In this document: in pieces, positions 36,701 to 47,796 of the stretch
Layout of the letters: every line of letters starts with the position of its first letter
How positions within the stretch are numbered: the first letter of the stretch is position 1
DNA from: Moniliella sp. 'wahieum'
Lineage: Eukaryota > Basidiomycota > Moniliellomycetes > Moniliellales > Moniliellaceae
NCBI GenBank assembly: GCA_003971905.1
Contig: RSEE01000065.1
Location: 186,001 to 250,000, forward strand
Length of the DNA stretch: 64,000 nt
Direction of reading: 5' to 3'
The notes under the pieces: generated by a model
Database searches by the model: none
The model's input: only the letters and a program-made list of their open reading frames with translations
Told to the model about the DNA's origin: nothing
Translations under genes and position numbers: made by a program

Positions 36701-37837
36701 AGACACGAGCCAAGGTGGTCTCGTCCAATTTGGATTGCAGGAAGAAGGGCACGGCCAGAGCTCCTTGCAATTGACCCGTTTTGTTCGAGTCGAGGTTGTC
36801 AAAGAAACGATTGGCATTGGCCTGCTCGGCGGGGTGATGTCCCAGACCGGAGCACCATATGACCCGGTAGGCTGCGCGGAGATGGATGCAAACCCGGTCG
36901 CCGAACGGGATGGGAGTGTGCCTGTGCGCTGGGGGGCAATGGGCGCAGGAGAGAAGGCAGTAATGGACTGGCGCGAGGGGCGCGCTGAACCTGTGCAGGA
37001 GTGTATCCGCGCGAGGGGGCGCGCTGGACCTGCGCAGGAGTGTATCCGCGCGAAGGAGGCTGGGCGGGAGTGTAAGATCGGGTGGGCAAGGATTGGCCAC
37101 CGGAGGCTTGCTCGTACAGTCCCGGCGGCAGCGAGGCGGGGATACTGGGGATGGAACCGCTCATGAATCCCTGGATGTAGTACATGGCGATGGTGAAATC
37201 AGTCAAATCCAGTGCACCGCGCGAGTGGGTGTCGGCCAACGCCCAGATGTGTCCGAGCTTGTCGAACGGGAGCTTGGACTTGAGGAAGACTTCCTTGGCC
37301 TTTGCGCCGTCCAGCAGTCCGCCTACGGGGCCGGCGTTTGCAAAGATACGCGCGTAGCGTGACTTGGACGCGGGGCTCAGGTCAATAGCAGCGGCCGGAG
37401 TGGAAGCGCGGCGCGCGGGACGGACATGACGGAGGCCGAACGGGAGGGGGGCTGCTGGACCTGTGGATACACAACGCCGTCGAACACGGGCGGGGCGATG
37501 GGGCTCGAGGCGAGGGCAGGGACGATGGCGTGGCCCTGCTGGGCATGGGAGATGAGGCGGAGGGCAGTGCCAAAGCTGCTGGGGGTGAGGAAGCCGACAT
37601 TGTCGCTGTCGGCAATGGCCCAGATCTGGCCGAGGACCGCGGGGGGAGGCGGGAGGCAGCAAAGAACTTGACGGCCTGGTCGCCCACCAGCACGCCAGAC
37701 TGGCCTGGATCAGCGAGCGACCAGAGATGGGCGAACGCGGTGCGCTCGGCCGGGGTGAGTGCCACTGTGGCGCGGGCGGGAGAGGGGCCGTCAGGATCGG
37801 ATGGGGGGGTCGAGGAGGGGGGGCACGTACACGACAT
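30796..37837 (-). CDS. EDE1: Ede1-like endocytic scaffold with three EH domains and a UBA domain
   Basis: Ede1/Eps15 proteins arrive first at clathrin coat sites and bind adaptors carrying NPF motifs. EH1 (about 37760-37560) shows LTPAERTAFAHLWSLADPGQ and LGQIWAIADSDNVGFLTP. EH2 (about 37390-37180) shows RYARIFANAGPVGGLLDGAK and LGHIWALADTHSRGALDLTD. EH3 (about 36840-36540) is split by a 65-nt intron (36635-36699) before DLADVTQTGSLSRDEFAVAM. A coiled coil with Ala- and Lys/Glu-rich runs spans 35960-35440. A very long Pro/Ala/Glu-rich region with FDDAFGDSF-type motifs follows. The end, stop at 30796, is a UBA domain readable across two small deletions (MGFGRSQVVSALEL, then RALEILLGN). ATG 37837 plus an intron to about 37773 gives MSLALTPAER; a 47-residue longer start at 37978 is possible. 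Frame changes are frequent. Confidence 0.88.
33071..33187. repeat. EDE1: Three tandem 39-bp units inside EDE1
   Basis: Three near-identical 39-bp units, each starting GACCTCTG, encode on the minus strand 13-residue repeats of the form GPAPVAPVSTEVE. The number of units may vary between strains. The repeats sit in the disordered middle of the Ede1-like protein. Confidence 0.85.
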
Positions 37838-38385
37838 GAGGGATACCAGTGGCGGGCAACGGCGAGGGCGGGGGCGGGGGCGAGGACAGCGGCGAGGGCA
37901 ATGGCGCGGGAGGGGACGGAGGGCGGAGGAGGCAGCCAGATGGAGGCTGAGCTGAACGGGAGCGCTGGCTGAATGCATCCTCCGAGCGCAGCCAGCGCAG
38001 GCCAGCAGGGCTGCGCAGGCGCAGTGCTGGCGGTGCGGCGCCCTGCCAGGCACTGCCCCGTGCATGTGCGCTGCCTGCGTGCGCACCTGCGCAGCCCCCT
38101 TGCGTCATTGGCATCTACGCGCCCCCCCACTTGCGCCGTGCGGCCTGCGTTATGTAAGGTGCCGATCATTGTCTGCCCAAGCCATCCTCCGCGGACAGTG
38201 TGTATCTACACCAGCGCAGCACCCACACAGCCCACTGCAACACTCGCGTCTGTTTGCTGCTCCTCCAACTCCATTGCATTGCAGGCGCCCACCACCACCG
38301 GCCACAGCAGGCAGGCAGGCACGCGTAGTGTACAAGAGGGACATTTCCGCCGCTCGCAGCCATCCGGCCCGCCGCACGCCCGCAC

Positions 38386-39393
38386 CTACGCGTGCCGCTG
38401 GTACTGCGCACCAGCATCGCATGGTCACGCTCATACGGCTCCAGCGTCAGCTGCTCCCGTGGCCGGAACATCTCCCCCTGCAGCTTCTTGACCTCCGACG
38501 CAAACACCGCCTCCGCCGGTGCCGTCGAGTCAATGCACGACGCCTTGATGGAAATGACGACATGTCCTTGGTCCTTGAGGAAGTAGTGCGCATTCAGCGC
38601 CACAATACGTGCCTGGTCTGGCTGCGCCACGTCGGCAAAGATCACGTCCACCGTGTCCACCAGCATGCGGTACTTTTGAGGGTGACGCGCGTCCTCAATA
38701 ATAGGAATCACATTGGTGCGCTTCTTGGCCATGTTGATCAGATCCCGCCCACTGCGATGCGAAAATTCAACAGCGTACACCACACCCGTCGGCCCTACCA
38801 CGTCGGCCACATGCGAAACCGACGTTCCGGAAGCAGCTCCCAGATAGAGCACCTTGGCACCAGGCTGGATGTGGATGTGGTCCAGACCACCGAGGATACC
38901 AGCAGCAAGCTTCGAACGGAAAGGGTTCCACACACGGTACTCCACCTTGGCGCCAGGCACACCATCATCTTGAACCACGTCGACCGAAATGCGCTTCTCG
39001 CCATACACCGAATCACCGGGTGCCATGTTCTTGGTCACCAGCAAGTGCTCTTTGCCTTCCGCAATAAACACGCCGGCGTGACGGTGCGGCTTGACAATCA
39101 CCTTGCTTCCACCGCGAGCACCCCCTCGGGCGCACCCCGTCCACGAGGAGCACCCCGTCCACCACCGCGAGCGCCACCACGTCCGCCACCACGTCCGCCG
39201 CCAAACCACCTATCGATAGAGAGAAAAAAAAAAAAGTCAGTTAGCCGGCAAGAATCTCGTGTGGAGACGCCAACATACCACGTCCACCAGGAGCACCACG
39301 AGCACCACCACGTCCCCCACGACCAGGGGGTCCGCCACGCCCACCGCGGAATCCACCGCGTCCTCCACCACGTCCACGGTCACCAAAAGCCAT
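38386..39393 (-). CDS. NOP1: Fibrillarin, box C/D snoRNP 2'-O-methyltransferase
   Basis: Fibrillarin methylates rRNA (and histone H2A Gln in yeast) in the nucleolus, guided by box C/D snoRNAs. The N-terminus from ATG 39393 is an RGG-rich GAR domain ([18 protein letters not shown]), interrupted by a 69-nt intron (39210-39278) with a GTATGT donor and long T-tract. The methyltransferase domain follows: [40 protein letters not shown] with the SAM-binding loop, [14 protein letters not shown], and [16 protein letters not shown] with catalytic Asp. It ends [10 protein letters not shown]. Two deletions affect the GAR region (about 39205 and 39120). One more, at about 38412, is needed for a stop at 38386-38388 (LVAQYQRHA); without it the frame runs on to 38166 with unlikely sequence. 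The EDE1 start lies about 550 bp downstream on the same strand. Confidence 0.95.
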
Positions 39394-40531
39394 TGTGTCA
39401 GATGAAGCAACGATGTGGTTGGGCTGGGCTGGGGGGTAATGCTGTTTTGCCGTGGACGGTCAAGTCGAACGGCAGAAATTTTAGTGCTTACGTACAGGTT
39501 TCTGTTCCGCCTGTGGAGAAGCGGAAACTTGCTGGTGGATTTTGAAATGGATCGGTCCGCCCTCAACCGTTCAACCTCAGCGATAAGTAGGTGCGATAGC
39601 TCGACCATGTATTAAAGCATGCCTTGGACGATCTGGAAACGGAAACAGTGGGCGCGTTGATGGTACACGGATGGCATCGATGGCACCACTGCCAACTTCG
39701 TCCTCCTTCGGTCTCAACATTGAGACCGTCAACCCGCCTTTTTTCAATTCGCACTTTTCGTCTGCATCCGGCCGCATATAACAATCACTAGAAGACCACC
39801 GGGCCTACGGCCCGGTCTGGGCTTCGCCCCAGCTTGGTGCTTGGTGCTGCGTCGCCACCTTACCCACCGTTCCTCCGGTCCACCTTCGCCACCGTAACCA
39901 CCGTTCCCCTTCGCCACCGTAGCCACCGTTCCACCGTTCCACCGTTCCACCGTTCCACGCTGGAGAGCGGAATGGTATTCCCCACTCCGCCTTGGGCGGA
40001 ATTTTATCACCCATGTGCAGCAGCGGGACTGGAACGCGCCGGTGGACTGGAACGTGGCGGGTGGCACGATTACCACATAAACTGCAGCTGGCAAATAAGC
40101 CGCCGCTCTTTTATAAATGGTTCCTCGCTCGTATGTCAACCACGTTCCTCCGTGTCCACACGCGCTTCCTAGGGTACGGGACCGGATGGCGAGAGCCGGA
40201 GGGTCCTGATATCCTGGCAATCCCCCTGGTTCCTTGACCTTAGTGGCGCTTCCAACAACCCCCGCAAGATGAACGGTTCGGTTTAGGCGTAGCGTTCCCC
40301 CTGTCCCAGCCTTAAGCTCTGTCAATGGAATGCACACAACATAGGGTAGATTGATGGAATGCAATGTGCTTGATGTAGCGGGCAAGTGTCTGTTTTGGGG
40401 GTGGCCACAAAGCCAGTCGAAGTACAAGATGAGGCTTTCCGCCTGATGCGAGCAACCTTCCCCACGCAGTACAGGGAGGGAGAGGCATGAGGGGGGGGGG
40501 GGGGGAGAGTGGGGGGTGGAGGAGACGGGTA
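39394..40531. other. Intergenic region with hairpins and short tandem repeats
   Basis: This is the fibrillarin promoter plus the 3' region of the MTF1-like gene. It contains a perfect 8-bp-arm hairpin (39798-39816) followed at once by a second hairpin (39817-39832), then a CCACCGTT array and, near 40490-40506, a run of about 17 G. No coding sequence is recognised. Confidence 0.6.
39866..39958. repeat. CCACCGTT tandem array
   Basis: Degenerate units of CCACCGT(A/T) end in four perfect CCACCGTT units (39924-39957). The array lies directly downstream of two back-to-back hairpins between NOP1 and MTF1. Confidence 0.75.
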
Positions 40532-42684
40532 TCACTCCCCGACGATGGTAGTAGCGAAGGTGGCGATCTCCTGTTCGACCGAGGGTGGCTTGAAGGGCCA
40601 AATGTCAAATACGCGAGCCAAAGCGACAAGCTGTGTTGTAGACAAATCGCATACCCTCGCCCTCGGATCCACCTCCTCCTCGGGGGAGTGGGCAAACTCA
40701 GTGTCGCCCTTACCCAGGCGGTACACAATTTCCTCTGCCCCCGGCGCGACGTGGCGCAGCGAGTCAACAATGGAGTGATTGCGCAGCACGAGCACATTTT
40801 TCATCAACCAGTCAAATGTGGGGAACAACGCCACTGGTACTAATGGATCTTTGCGCGGAGTGATCGTGACAAAGGCAAGACGCTGTCGGTTCAGCGCCGA
40901 CGCCGCATTGTCGCTTTGAGGCCCTCCATTGGTCTTGACCAAGCGGGAGTAGGCTCCTTTTCCCACGATCATATGTTCAATGCCATAGATGTGCTCGTAG
41001 AGTGGCAGGAACTCATCCCCACGCATGTGATACTCCACCTGCGCCAGCGCGTCGGTCACCACATTCACCTTGGATCGGTGATGATTCCCTGGTGTGATCA
41101 CCAACCGATCTGCCAAGCTCTCGGTTATAATCAGGTGCATCTTGACCCTGCCATAGCGAAAGAGCCAGGCACGAGATCCCATGGCTGAAATCATCTGAAC
41201 CACCAATTGCTCCCCCAACGTGGTGTTAGGGACCGTCATAAACACTTCCAAAGGCGAGTCCGCTTTCCAATCGGGGGTATCGAACGACATGTGGCTGTCG
41301 GATTCTGTTTTGGAAGGTACGAGGCCGTGGAGCGCAAGGGATAGTCAAATGCTCCGCCCTTTTCCAAATCACTGTACGTGCTCCACTCCCACGCAGAGTA
41401 GGGGAACACAGTGAGCCGGCTCCGATCCACCTTGGACGATTCGGGTGCATTCTCCAAGCGGACAAGCCAGGCCCAATAGTTCAACGCATCCTCCAGGGCA
41501 TAGACGTGCTCCACATTGGGGTGGCGGAGAAAGCGCTGAGTGACGGAACCTACGCCTGCATAGCCCTCAAGAATGATGCGGGGTGGACCCTGGTCGAGCT
41601 TCATGTAGGAAACGACCTTCTCCACAGTCGAACTGTTGTTGAGGAACATGTGGTTCAGCGCATGAAAGGAGGTGTCCCTCTCAAAGCCAAACTCAAACGC
41701 CTGGCCCCACTGCTTGACCGGTGGAAGATGAGGAAAATCTTGATGGGTCTGAGCCAATTTTTTTTGGCCTTGAGTGGGCAAGTCCCAAAATCTGGTGCGT
41801 CGCAATGAGTTCTTCCATTCGCTTTTGGCGCTTGCGCAGCCGGGCCTTTGAGATCCGCGTTCGTCCCAGGAGAAACTGGGTATCAGGGATAGGTGTCATG
41901 GGGGGATCATTGATCACCGCATCCTCATCCCCTGGCGCCTCACCATGATGGTGCATCTCCGCCATAGCCAACGCTTGAGTGATTGACAAGAGTGACATCG
42001 CGCTGCGTCGAGGCGTGAAGTCTGGGCATCCAATACGTTCTGCCGAAGAAGTTCCGCATCGTACTCTGGGGGTCTTACGCCAAACGCACCGGGGAGCGAG
42101 TGTGCGTGGTCTCGCTTTCTTGGGATTTCGTGCTAACCGGGGTGATATTCTGCGCAGCTTCGGAAGAGGGGATGGACTCCGACGGAGCGGGAGGGGATGG
42201 TGCTTCGGAGAGAGGGACGCGTCTTCTTCATCAACTTGCCTTTGGGAAGAACTGCCGAGAGAGGGCATACGATTTGGATCGCGATTGGACGATAGAGAAG
42301 ACACCTCCTCCTCCTCAACAGGCTTTTTGCGAGAACGAGGCCGACGTGGCTGTTTAGCAGGCGTCTCGGCATCAGATGCTGGGGGTGCCGGACGCGCGTT
42401 TCCGCGGGAGCGCTTTTCGGAACTTTGGCGCTGGATTCATCAGCAGCACCAGCTGTAGTAGGAGTCTTTCGGGGCGGGCGGCCGCGTCTTGGACGGGGCG
42501 AGGGGGTGTCGGTCACTACATTGGCTTCGCCCTGGAAGCAGGTTGAGGCGGCACTGAAATGGCGATAAGGAGTTGCAAGAAGAGCCCCCGCGGGAGGAAG
42601 GGAAGTCTGGGTGGCCAACAGGCTTGGTGCTGCCAGCCGCGGGAGGGCATGGGCGACACGAGCGGCACGAGCGGCGAGCGCCAT
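40532..42684 (-). CDS. MTF1: Mitochondrial transcription factor 1-like protein (rRNA dimethylase fold)
   Basis: Mtf1 is the mitochondrial RNA polymerase specificity factor and descends from the KsgA/Dim1 rRNA adenine dimethylases. The first 45 residues from ATG 42684 (MALAARAARVAHALPRLAAP) form a clear mitochondrial presequence: Arg- and Ala-rich, without acids. A basic region with an AT-hook-like RPRRGRPPRK follows, then a long charged segment. The fold begins with FGFERDTSFHALNHMFLNNS and continues through ILEGYAGVGSVTQRFLRHP and VYALEDALNYWAWL, where the SAM loop is changed from the methylase consensus. Later come NTTLGEQLVVQM, WLFRYGRVKMHLIITE and VTITPRKD. It ends in PFKPPSVEQEIATFATTIVGE. 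The extension of about 200 residues before the fold makes it longer than yeast Mtf1 (341). Frame changes lie near 42290, 42050, 41770 and 41310. Confidence 0.82.
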
Positions 42685-43051
42685 GCCGAGCGAGAAGATG
42701 GTGCTGCTCTGTTGAAGCCAAGTGTCTTAGCAGCGCGGCTGGCCCGGCCTGGCACGGCTGAAGAAGCCAGCGACGCGACAGCGATTACCTAAGCTGTTAT
42801 CACGTGTGCGTTCGCTGCCACGCCTGCGCAAATATCAAGTAACACTGAGTAGGTGGACTTGCCCACAACCCGGATCGAAGTGGTGTCCCCCCAAGAAGAG
42901 TCGGCAACAAAGCCACAACTCTCTCATCCGCACTGCAGTGCACAGATGTATCCTACCGCACCACTACTACACCTGATTCACCTACTATGCGCTCACACAT
43001 ACATGCAACATGGTCGATTACCGAGACAGCCCCCGGATACGACGGGCCTCA
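42685..43051. other. Spacer between POL12 and MTF1
   Basis: These 367 bp separate two minus-strand genes and must contain the POL12 3' UTR and the MTF1 promoter. I see no other feature. Confidence 0.6.
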
Positions 43052-45353
43052 TCACAGTCGGATCATATCGATCCGACACCGCTCGGCAAAGCGATAGTCG
43101 ATCTGCTGCCCGTCCTCGGCCGGCAAGTCCTGCATGGGCGCAACAGTCACCTCGGCAAAATACCCCCCCCGGTCGCCCGTCCTGCCTCCCAAGCGACCTG
43201 GGTTGAGGCAGACGGTCGGAAGCACTTCCTTGACCGATGGCGGCAGAGTTGACGGAAGTACCAACAGATCCGGCGTAGCGTTCACAAAGTCGGCCAAGTG
43301 CATGTGAGCAATGTCCACCGCCAGCGGCATCTCCCCTTCTTCCGGAGCGGACGGTGTGATGGGGTAAAAGTTGCGTTGCGAGATGACATGCAGGAAGGAA
43401 CGGAGGATCGGGTCGCGCGTCGTCTTGGAAGTAGGCAAGGGCGTCTTCGAAGGCAAAGTGACCATCATCTCCTGACTGCACAGATCGCGCAGGACATCGG
43501 CCGTGCTCAGGCCCAAAAGGCATTCGTTGATCCACAACCCGCACGGATTGGGAAGGAGGACCAGACGGCGGTCCTCAAAGAGACCATGGTGCACGTCAAA
43601 CATACCTTCCTCGGTGGACGTCTCCTTCGACAGAGCTGGTTGAGGATAGGCAACGTGGGAACTAATATAGTCATCGGTGCTGGCGACGATGGCGATCCTG
43701 AGGGTGGGGATCGAAGCTAGTAGCGTCTTGAGCCGCCCCGAGAACCGGCTGCGGATAATTTCTTCCGGGAATGCCTCAGGATCCTCCTCCAACGCTTTGT
43801 GTTCCCCGACAAGATCGGACCCAGCAAGACCAACACATCGGGCGCAGCTTGAACAACATACTGAGCCAGCTGGGCCAGAGGTTGGAACAAAAGGTCCGAG
43901 GCTGAAGTGAACGGTCCGCCGCCACAATCACTTTGAGCGGCTGGCCATTCATGCTCTTGGGGCTGAGCTGATACTTGCGCAACTTCTTGACTTCTTCTTT
44001 TCCTGCGGGCAGCCGAGGAGGCAAGAGGACCTCCGACACGACAAAACCCAAATCGCCCGACCCGGATCCGGTACCATTCCGCCCTCGAAGTCCGACAAGC
44101 ATGCCGGGGAAGAAGCTGACATGGTCAGTGCGCTCCAAGCCATCGTCCTCATCCCCTGGCTGACTTCCAGGAGCGGGAGGCGCAGAGCGCACTTGGCATC
44201 CCATAGCAAACGAAAGTTTGACCCGATCCCCATCCCCCGTTCGCTTGCTCACCTCCAGTCCCATTCCCATGTCCGCCAGCTTGGGAACCCCCGTCTCGAG
44301 CCAGTCAGCGGAACCATCATCCTCCCCTTGCTCTGCCCGCTTGGCCAAGTTCCGCACTTCCCCCGGCGAGTCAACCAAAGGCACAATTCGCCCCACAGTG
44401 TATACGTCCTGTTGGGTCTGGACACTGGGATCTTGAAACACGCTTGGGCTATCCAGGTTGTAGTACTCAGCCAGCACAACCGCCATCTGCTCAATATTGT
44501 CGTCCAGCACTGGAAATGGGAGGCAGGCAGGTCAGTGCCTGGGAGAGGATGGGGAGAAAACACATACCCGAGGTGACCGCTTTCTTGGGTGTGAACATGT
44601 ACCGGTAGTTCCACTGGGACGGATCAACAGCAAAGAGAAAAATGCCTTGCCCTTGTGGACACTGGGATCAATGTGAGTGTCGAGGTAAGAGTTAAATCAA
44701 GTTGGGCAAGGGGGAGAAGGGGTGTGGGTGTAGCTGTTGTCGGCACGGGACTTTGCTTGGGCCACTTGCTGCTTGGTAGGGAGAGACTGAATATTCTGTG
44801 TGTTGACCTGCTTGATGGTGGCGGTCAAGTCATCAGTCTTCCCAGCGCCGGAGCGTGAAGGAGTGGTGGGCTCGAGCTGCCCAGCAAAGTCCGACCAATC
44901 GTCATCCATGTCCATAGACACATCGCCCGAGACCCTACGAGTTTGCTGACGGCCGGGGGTGGTGCCAGGGATGCTGCTCAGCCTGCGGGGTGGAAGGTGG
45001 GGGGGGAGGGGGGGGTTAGTGACCACGTCGATGGGTAGACGAAGACGACATACAAACTACTTTTGCCGCGGCGGGTAGTGGAGAGGACATTGCGAGGCGT
45101 GGCGCGCGGAGTGATTTGGTCGGCGGCCGAAGCAAGGCTCTGACGAAACGCGTCGATGTTCTTGGGGTTAAAATCGAGCATGGCATTGTCCATGCTGAAT
45201 GCTTCCCACTTGAAAAAGAGGTCTTCAGCGCTGAGGGCATGGGAGGTGCACAGCTGTGCCACAGCCGACAAGGCATCGCGGGCGTCGTCTGAAGAGAAGA
45301 CCAAGCTGCTGGGAGAACGTTGATCCGAGTTGGCGCTGGAGTGGGTCCGTCAT
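43052..45353 (-). CDS. POL12: DNA polymerase alpha-primase subunit B
   Basis: This subunit links the polymerase alpha catalytic chain to primase and is needed to start replication. The N-terminal helical domain is seen as VFSSDDARDALSAVAQL and AEDLFFKWEAFSMDNAMLDF. It is followed by an acidic disordered linker containing MDMDDDWSDFAGQLEP. The OB-fold and calcineurin-like part begins at QWNYRYMFTPKKAV, joined over a 58-nt intron (44510-44567) to LDDNIEQMAVVLAEYYNLDS. It continues with FFPGMLVGLRGRN, SLGPFVPTSGP, VLLPNPCGLWINE and ISQRNFYPITPS. The stop is at 43052-43054 after RIDMIRL. ATG 45353 (MTDPLQRQLGS) precedes the first conserved helix. A GGT/GTG microsatellite (45376-45398) in the leader would encode a His run if read in frame. 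Frame changes occur near 45300, 44990, 43900 and 43150. Confidence 0.93.
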
Positions 45354-45727
45354 ATCAGAGACGATACCAGGCTGGTGGTGGTGGTGGTGGTGGTGATGGG
45401 GAAGACAGAACGGCGGGGGTTGGGATTGGCTGGCACGTCGCGTCGACATCGCGCTTCTGACGCGACGCGCATTGGCGTTGTTTCAATTTCACTTGCGTGG
45501 CCGCGATTTCGCTTCTTCCAAGCATCCCACCTGTGATTGACACCTGCGACTAAATGATAGGCGGGGTGCGCCAGCTTATATACTTCTACAACTCGCCCTC
45601 TCGGCTCTATTCGCCTCCATTCCCACTTCTGTGGTTCCTCGGACCTCCAGTCGCAGCTGAGCTCGTAAGGATATGCATACATAGGAACAAGGGCAAGGGG
45701 AATCCAGAATGGAACTAGCAAATGCAC

Positions 45728-47356
45728 TTAGATCTCCTCAATAACCAGGTCGGGATCATACTCCTCTTCCTCCTCAGCTTCGGCTGGCCGCTTGGCTGGT
45801 GTGACCTGTGGCGCCTCGCCGGCATCATCATCCAGGTCTTGAGCGTAGCCTCGCTCTCGTCGCGCTTCAGAATGTTGACCAAGCGGACAACGGCTTCGGT
45901 AATGCGTTCATCCTCTTCACGCAGATGGGCCTCGCGGACCACAATGTACACCCCGCGATGACGCAGACACTCCCGTCCATACAAGGTCGTGCATAACAAC
46001 AAGAGCGACTCGACCAGCATCAACCGCAGCGCCGGATCCCGTTCTCTCTCCTTGTCCTCCGAAGGGAATGGCACGACTCGGGCAACGATTCTTGGTCTTC
46101 CATGTCCAATTCAGCCACCTCCTTCCCATTCACCAGTGGGATCAAAAGTGAGGGCAAAAGATCCAGTCCGGCAGAAGGCCGTTTGACCGACGCCAAAGCC
46201 TGGACATGAGCTCCTTTCCCTTCGGGAATGTGGGTGGGCGGGGCAATGAGCAGCCTGTGTTCTGCCTTGAGGAATAGGATGTTTCTATCACACCCGAGAT
46301 TAGCGCAAGAAAGGCCCACGTGAGAAGGAAATACGTACTTGAGCGTGCTCACCACGCCACCTCGCCGGATCAAGTCGGGGTGCTCAGTGTAGATCATGAT
46401 CCGGGCAATGGGTAAGAGCAGAAGGAATGTTCCCCTCAGAAGCAATGAGTGCCAAATTCTCGGTATCAGCGGTAGCGTGGGTGGGTTCAACAAACCAAGA
46501 ACGGCCCTTGGGGACAATGGAAACATTAGCAAATACGCTCGCGAGGAAGTTGCAATTGGACTTGCGCTCGAGCTTCGGCCTGCCGTCAGGGCCAATCTCG
46601 GGTTTGGGGGCCTCTCCATTGTTGGCATCCTTTTGTGCCTTTTCCACCCGTGCCTTCATCTCTTCGAGGGACGAGGCATTGCTGGCGACTGCTGCCCCCT
46701 CCTCAAACGCATCTAGAAGACGGTTGAGCGCTGGAACAAGTTTCTTGGCCTCCTCTTCTTGTTTCCGCGCTTGAGCGGCCAAGCGAGACGCGCTCTTGCA
46801 TCTCAGCCTTCTTGGCCTCAAAGTCGGGAGCGTTGGGGTCGGCATCCATGCGCCCATGAGAGATCGGATGTCAGCTTGTTGAACAAACTGATAGAAAGGC
46901 GCCTGCGGCACCTGCAGGTTGAGCAGGTCCCCTGAGACTTTGTCGTCCTGGGTCAAGTTGGACAACAGCATACACGCCAAATCGGCCAGCAGGGACACGG
47001 GATCGGCAATGTATGTGACGAGGAAGGTGAGGAACTCCTTGTCCCCGATTCGCGTCCTCAGCCCTGGTTCGTCTGCCAAATTGATGAGCGTGGAGAATGC
47101 GGATGGGCAGCCATGGGCTGGTCCTTGCACAGCGCTTTGAGGTCCTCGATCTGGTCCACAGGGCGGTGGTTGCGCCCAACCAAGATGCCACGGCCATTGG
47201 GCGCCGAAAGGGTGTTGGGCGCGGCAGTGAGCAGCTTGCGGAAGGGACTGTCTTGGCGGAGCCGGCAACATGCTCGACAGCCATTTGGCGGGCAGTGTTG
47301 TTCGGGTCAGAGAGGAAGGTGAGGAGCTCGAGAGCCACCTTGGTGTTGGCATCCAT
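45728..47356 (-). CDS. HGH1: HGH1-like ARM-repeat chaperone
   Basis: Hgh1 is an armadillo-repeat cytosolic protein that helps fold translation elongation factor eEF2. The N-terminus from ATG 47356 (MDANTKVALELLTFLSDPNN) runs into TARQMAVEHVAGSA, the family's first repeat. Further landmarks are SAFSTLINLADEPGLRTRIG, SLLADLACMLLSNLTQDDK, RSWFVEPTHATADTENLALI and the C-terminal domain EERITEAVVRLVNILKRDES-like stretch. The end reads EEYDPDLVIEEI with stop TAA at 45728-45730. The in-frame TTG 18 bp upstream of the ATG is not a start. At least five frame changes are needed. It is transcribed away from ARL2, sharing about 440 bp of upstream DNA. Confidence 0.87.
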
Positions 47357-47796
47357 GATGGGCAGCTGGGACAAGGGGCGATGGTGGGGAGGAACGGCGG
47401 GACACGGAGCGGTCGTCCCTCAGGCTCAGGCTTCATGCGAAGCAGGAGGGCAAGACATCCACTGCTGCATGACGTCGGTCGCCTTCGCTGGGCTTCAAAT
47501 TTTTCGTCCGCATGGCTTCAGGCTCAGGGCCTCAGGGCCTCAGCATGCATCCAAGGTGCCGCCTGCCTATTCCACAACGCCCAAGGCCAGCTGTTCAGTA
47601 TTTCATTTCAGCGCTTAGCTCAGCCCAAGGCCCCTGCCTCGCTCCCATGTCAGATTCAGAGGAGGAATGCTCCCACTTCCGCTCCGTAGCTCCGCCGCGC
47701 CAATCCACCACGGCCTGCCAGCCCAGCCGACCAAGTTATCCGACTGCCGACTAGCGTCTTCCTCCTGCTCTGAACCCTCCCTCGTTGTCTGTCACG
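47357..47796. promoter_or_regulatory. HGH1-ARL2 divergent promoter
   Basis: The 440 bp between the two starts must contain both promoters. Around 47515-47545 lies a patch of TCAGGGCC/GGCTTCAGG repeats like those in the gene-poor regions. No TATA box is obvious. Confidence 0.5.

Noticed and set aside
38064-39545. 493-codon plus-strand open frame
   Set aside because: It lies antisense to fibrillarin; the minus strand carries all the conserved motifs.
45376-45398. Poly-His stretch upstream of POL12
   Set aside because: It comes from a GGT microsatellite in the leader; the conserved protein starts downstream at 45353.
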